From Macrocystis pyrifera (Eukaryota; Sar; Phaeophyceae; Laminariales; Laminariaceae), in contig JASSKH010000010.1 in NCBI GenBank assembly GCA_031763025.1, positions 2,232,001 through 2,296,000 on the forward strand: DNA of 64,000 nucleotides, written 5' to 3'. Shown here piece after piece: positions 60,739-64,000 of this stretch. Numbering within the stretch: position 1 is the stretch's first letter; every line of letters starts with the position of its first letter. A program made the position numbers and the translations under genes. The notes below the pieces were generated by a model that worked only from the letters and a program-made list of their open reading frames with translations, was not told the origin of the DNA and did no database searches.

Positions 60739-63252
60739 GTAATGAAGCTACGTGTATACCATCGTCTTTCCCATGATTTTTTTTTTTGGTTGAATGATAC
60801 AAATACGTCAGCTGTTGGTGCAACCGATTGCATGGTTGAAACTCGACTATTTGCAAGCTGCGTGATACGCCAGACGCACTCATCGGGCTAGCTTTGTTCT
60901 ATATTCCGTTTCTGTAGTGGTCTCTGTCGATTAAACCTACGATACACTATGGTTGATACTCCGGTCCGTAAGGTTGATGGTGAGTCGCTTGCGCGTGTTC
61001 TATCTTGAGTCCTCACTAAGGAGATGGTTGAGATGAAACCATTACAAATGTTTTCTCTTTTTTTCTCTCAATTTTTAGTGCTACGACTCGTGTAAATCGC
61101 CAACAACAAAAAATGGCCTAAAATCGTTGAATGGTCGCGCTGAAACTATGCTGTTACCATTTTCGGGTGTGTGCAGCAGCTAAAAACAAAAAACAAAAAA
61201 TCGAGAGAGAGAACAAAAAAAAAAAAGCAAACGAAAAACGAGGCACGAACGACGCGATCACGAAAATTTTGCTCGTGGGACCTTTTGGAGTTCATCGCAA
61301 TGTGGGTACGTAGCCTTGTCAGAAATCCAGGCACGTCAGGCATCTTGTTTAAAAAAAAAAAAAAAAAAAAAACTCTCGGACGACAGACACTCGTGTTCAT
61401 GATGTGCGTACCCAGTCACGGCGCATAAAAAAAAAAATCGGACAGTTTTTGGCCTAAAAAAAAACAACATACGACAGCCTATATAATATATACATCGGAC
61501 AACGCCCGACGATCGTTCAGATCTGCATGTCAAGCACTCTACATGGCAGCGTGCTACGGGTGTAAAGTGGAACTCGATTTGATGTCACGACATAAATGAT
61601 GTAAAATTCACTGTATAAAACTGTTGCGGTATCCCGACGAAGTTGCGTTTAGGGAGCGCGCTCGCGGTCAAGAGTTTTTTTTTTTTTGCTCCCGCGCTCC
61701 TGCTGTGGCGAGCGTCTGCATTCCGTGGAGATGGTTTGAAATACGCGTCCCGAGATGTGCCCGGAAGGTGGGCGGTGGCGGGCACGCCGGTCGACCAGGA
61801 GAATGCTCGTACCGGTGCATCCTTCCTTCCCCGCCTTCCTTCCGGTGCTTCGTGTCGCGTCGCTCTGTTCAGCAAGGAAAAGCGGGGCCCTTACTTTCGT
61901 GAGCATCGAGGTCTCCATCTTGCTGGTCCCAGAATTGCGAACCGGGGACGCTACCCGTCAGCTGCAAGATAAAAGCTATTCAACGTGCGCTCAATGGCCA
62001 AACGGCACACAACCGAGCGAGATCCCGTCGACTCCCAGCGGGCTATACCTGGCCCAAGCAGGCCCCGCGAGCCTAGAATCGCAAAAAAAAACAAATTACC
62101 GCGAGGCCCGAGTTTTCGACGCACAGAGGAGAATCATGCCCCCGAGAACTTCAGTAACGGGTCAAACTCGGTCATGTGATCGTGTTGATCCGTTGAGCGT
62201 CGTATCGAACCCTGTGAAGGTTTGGCTTTGATTTGTTACTCTTGCTGTACCCGTGGCACCTACAGTAGTGGTAAATAACACCCGTACCACTAGACCGAGC
62301 TTGCAAAGGTGATTTTCGACGAAAGCCTCGATCTCACAGCTGTTTATTTTTTCATTTTTATAAATACACCACGAGGAAGCCGTCGTTCATTGGTCCATCT
62401 ACCAAAAAAAAACTCGACGGGTACGTACTCAAATTAATATATATATATATATATATATAATATACGAACAAGTAGTACTCATTAATAGATACGAACAAAT
62501 ATATATATATATATCCCTTTTGCGTCATTGCATGTGTGAACTACACCCTGAAGGGTATACTGTACGAGACAACGGTTAAAGAAACAGCTATGTTGGCGAA
62601 GGTTCGCGGCTCATTTCGACGTCAACGTTGAGCGTAGGCTCTTGAAGGCTAGCACTGTGTACCAGGTGCCTGGCATCGTGTAGGGTGGCGTTCTTCGCTG
62701 AGCACAAATGCTTAGCTGTAAATTCTTGATTGAAACAAGAAAAACAAAAAACAAAAAAAGAACTCAGCGTGAAATTCTTTCTTGTGTCGCGTACTGCTGT
62801 AGTTCGGTGAACTCCCGTGGATTTTGCGAGCCGAGTCTTTTCCGACTGGCCGGGTCTCCTCGCGCAGAAGAAGTTTTTGGTTCGCGAGCGGTACGGGGAT
62901 GATGGTATTGCCACGGCGCATTGGTGTAGTGCCGCTACCTTGTGTGCCGGCACTGCGGTGCACGTTCCTGATACACGTTTATCACGTACCTGGGGTATTT
63001 GTTTTCTTCCTCTCGAGACTCTGTATTTTTTTTTTCTTTCTTGCTTTTCTTTTTCATATCGTAGGCTTGTCTTGTGGACAACGGGCGGGCTTTTTGGTTG
63101 ATTTCAGGGAAACGGGCGAGCAGCTGTGAGAACATTCATCACCATTCAACGTGGGAGCTATATATATATATACATATATATATATATTAACAAACACATG
63201 TAGTATATATAGAAGTGCTCAAATGTTTTTTTCGCACACAGCCGTTCTAACG
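60739..63252. other. MTRR intron 9 or beyond, no exon recognised
   Basis: I looked for the C-terminal NADPH exon (a YVCGDA-like string) on the plus strand and did not see it. The DNA has A runs (61350-61370), AT microsatellites (62438-62462, 62500-62512, 63161-63187) and unassigned stretches. 61620-62230 has moderate GC and overlapping frames on both strands without motifs. Confidence 0.5.
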
Positions 63253-63360
63253 GTTACGGGGGGCCATAGTTAATAGGACCTATGCTGTACATAAAAACCT
63301 ATATATTTACCTATTTTTACTAACAAAATTTGGTCCCGTTAACTGTGGACCCCCGTAATA
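63253..63360. repeat. M1 MITE copy
   Basis: GTTACGGGGGGCCATAGTTA at left and CTGTGGACCCCCGTAATA at right. Confidence 0.88.
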
Positions 63361-63963
63361 CCCCGATTCTGCATCCTGATACGATGATGTCGGTAAATAT
63401 TCAGAACCTTACATGTATGGCAGGTACACATGAATGGTGATGCCAGGTATGTTTTTTTTTTTTTTTTTGTCGATCCTGAGTTCTGATTCCTACCGTGTGA
63501 CTCGTCTTGCTGCGTTTGCTCTGCGGTCAGAAACTACGAGACGGAGATAATGCATCGCGAAATGTAGGGAGGGTAAGAAATCACCACCGTCGCTTGGCGT
63601 TCGGCAGTTTTTTTTGCTTCTCGCTTCTTTTTTGCGGGGTCCGTACTTCTGGCACGTGCGTTCTCGGTTGGATGTGTACCATGCAGATCTTGTTGCGCAG
63701 CGTTTTTTTTTTTTTTTTACGGCAGATATTACGGGATCCACAGCAGACAGATAGATCAGATAGATCATGATTCGTCCGCTTTTTGTGGTGAAATTGGACG
63801 ACGGGCAGTGCCCGAGGGTAATGTTACCTTTTACGTCGTGCTACGCACTCCACACGTCAGCAAACCCTCCTATTTTGTTGTGTAACTACTGCTGTACAAG
63901 CAGTTTGTTCCCGAATCGTGGGTTAACGCTGCCCTCTCTTTTTCTTCTATCGAAGGCGTTCGT

Positions 63964-64000
<37 letters not shown>
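63361..64000. other. Window end, unassigned, terminating in poly-G
   Basis: T runs at 63450-63468 and 63702-63718, a TACTGCTGTA word at 63887, and poly-G from about 63967 to the end. GATAGATCAGATAGATCATG near 63749 is a family H scrap. Confidence 0.6.

Overview
This is eukaryotic nuclear DNA, judged from two multi-exon genes with GT-AG introns that can be followed in phase, dense transposon debris, tRNA-derived SINEs, and very long microsatellite and poly-C/G tracts. The gene content (a PPM-type phosphatase beginning MGAYLSAPITEKETED and a methionine synthase reductase) and the very long repeat-filled introns suggest an alga or protist, perhaps a stramenopile. That assignment is inference and is weak.

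Left part (1 to 14.6 kb): the 5' part of a PP2C/PPM protein phosphatase gene on the minus strand. Exon 1 is at 14602-14554, exon 2 at 13214-13000 and exon 3 at 2711-2565, all phase-consistent; the rest of the gene lies left of the window. Intron 2 is 10.3 kb and holds MITEs, a tandem array, a LINE-like remnant, and a SINE inserted in a MITE. From 14.6 to 23 kb lies a divergent spacer with no gene I can recognise. It holds a second LINE-like remnant, an inverted repeat copy and many MITEs.

Right part (23 to beyond 64 kb): a methionine synthase reductase (MTRR) locus on the plus strand. MTRR is a diflavin enzyme (FMN flavodoxin, then FAD and NADPH domains) that reactivates cobalamin-dependent methionine synthase. 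The flavodoxin part is encoded by four exons that occur as three tandem modules: A (23.0-37.5 kb), B (40.8-48.4 kb) and C (49.4-53.1 kb, its exon 1 missing next to a 100-N assembly gap). Only one set of FAD/NADPH exons (5 to 9, 54.3-60.6 kb) follows module C. Exon 1 and exon 5 begin in the same phase, so modules could in principle be spliced together in frame. Module A carries frameshifts. Module B reads correctly through all FMN-binding loops. The terminal NADPH exon was not found and should lie right of the window. Two cysteine-rich zinc-finger-like exons of an unidentified minus-strand gene lie inside intron 2 of module A.

Almost everything else is repeat. I separate: M1, a near-palindromic MITE of about 110 bp (TATTACGGGGG ends, more than 20 copies); M2, a near-palindromic MITE of about 95 bp (GCAGTCCCGTTTTGGGGAC core); M3, short MITEs with CTCTGTCC..AATATAAG ends; D, a repeat whose ends run into poly-G/poly-C and which often sits just upstream of MTRR exons; E, F, H, J and K, further dispersed families; tRNA-headed SINEs; and several minisatellites. 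Short scar-like words (TACCWGGTA, CTATTAATAG, TACTGCTGTA) are far more frequent than chance, and the first interrupts M1 copies in a way that looks like a TA-flanked insertion.
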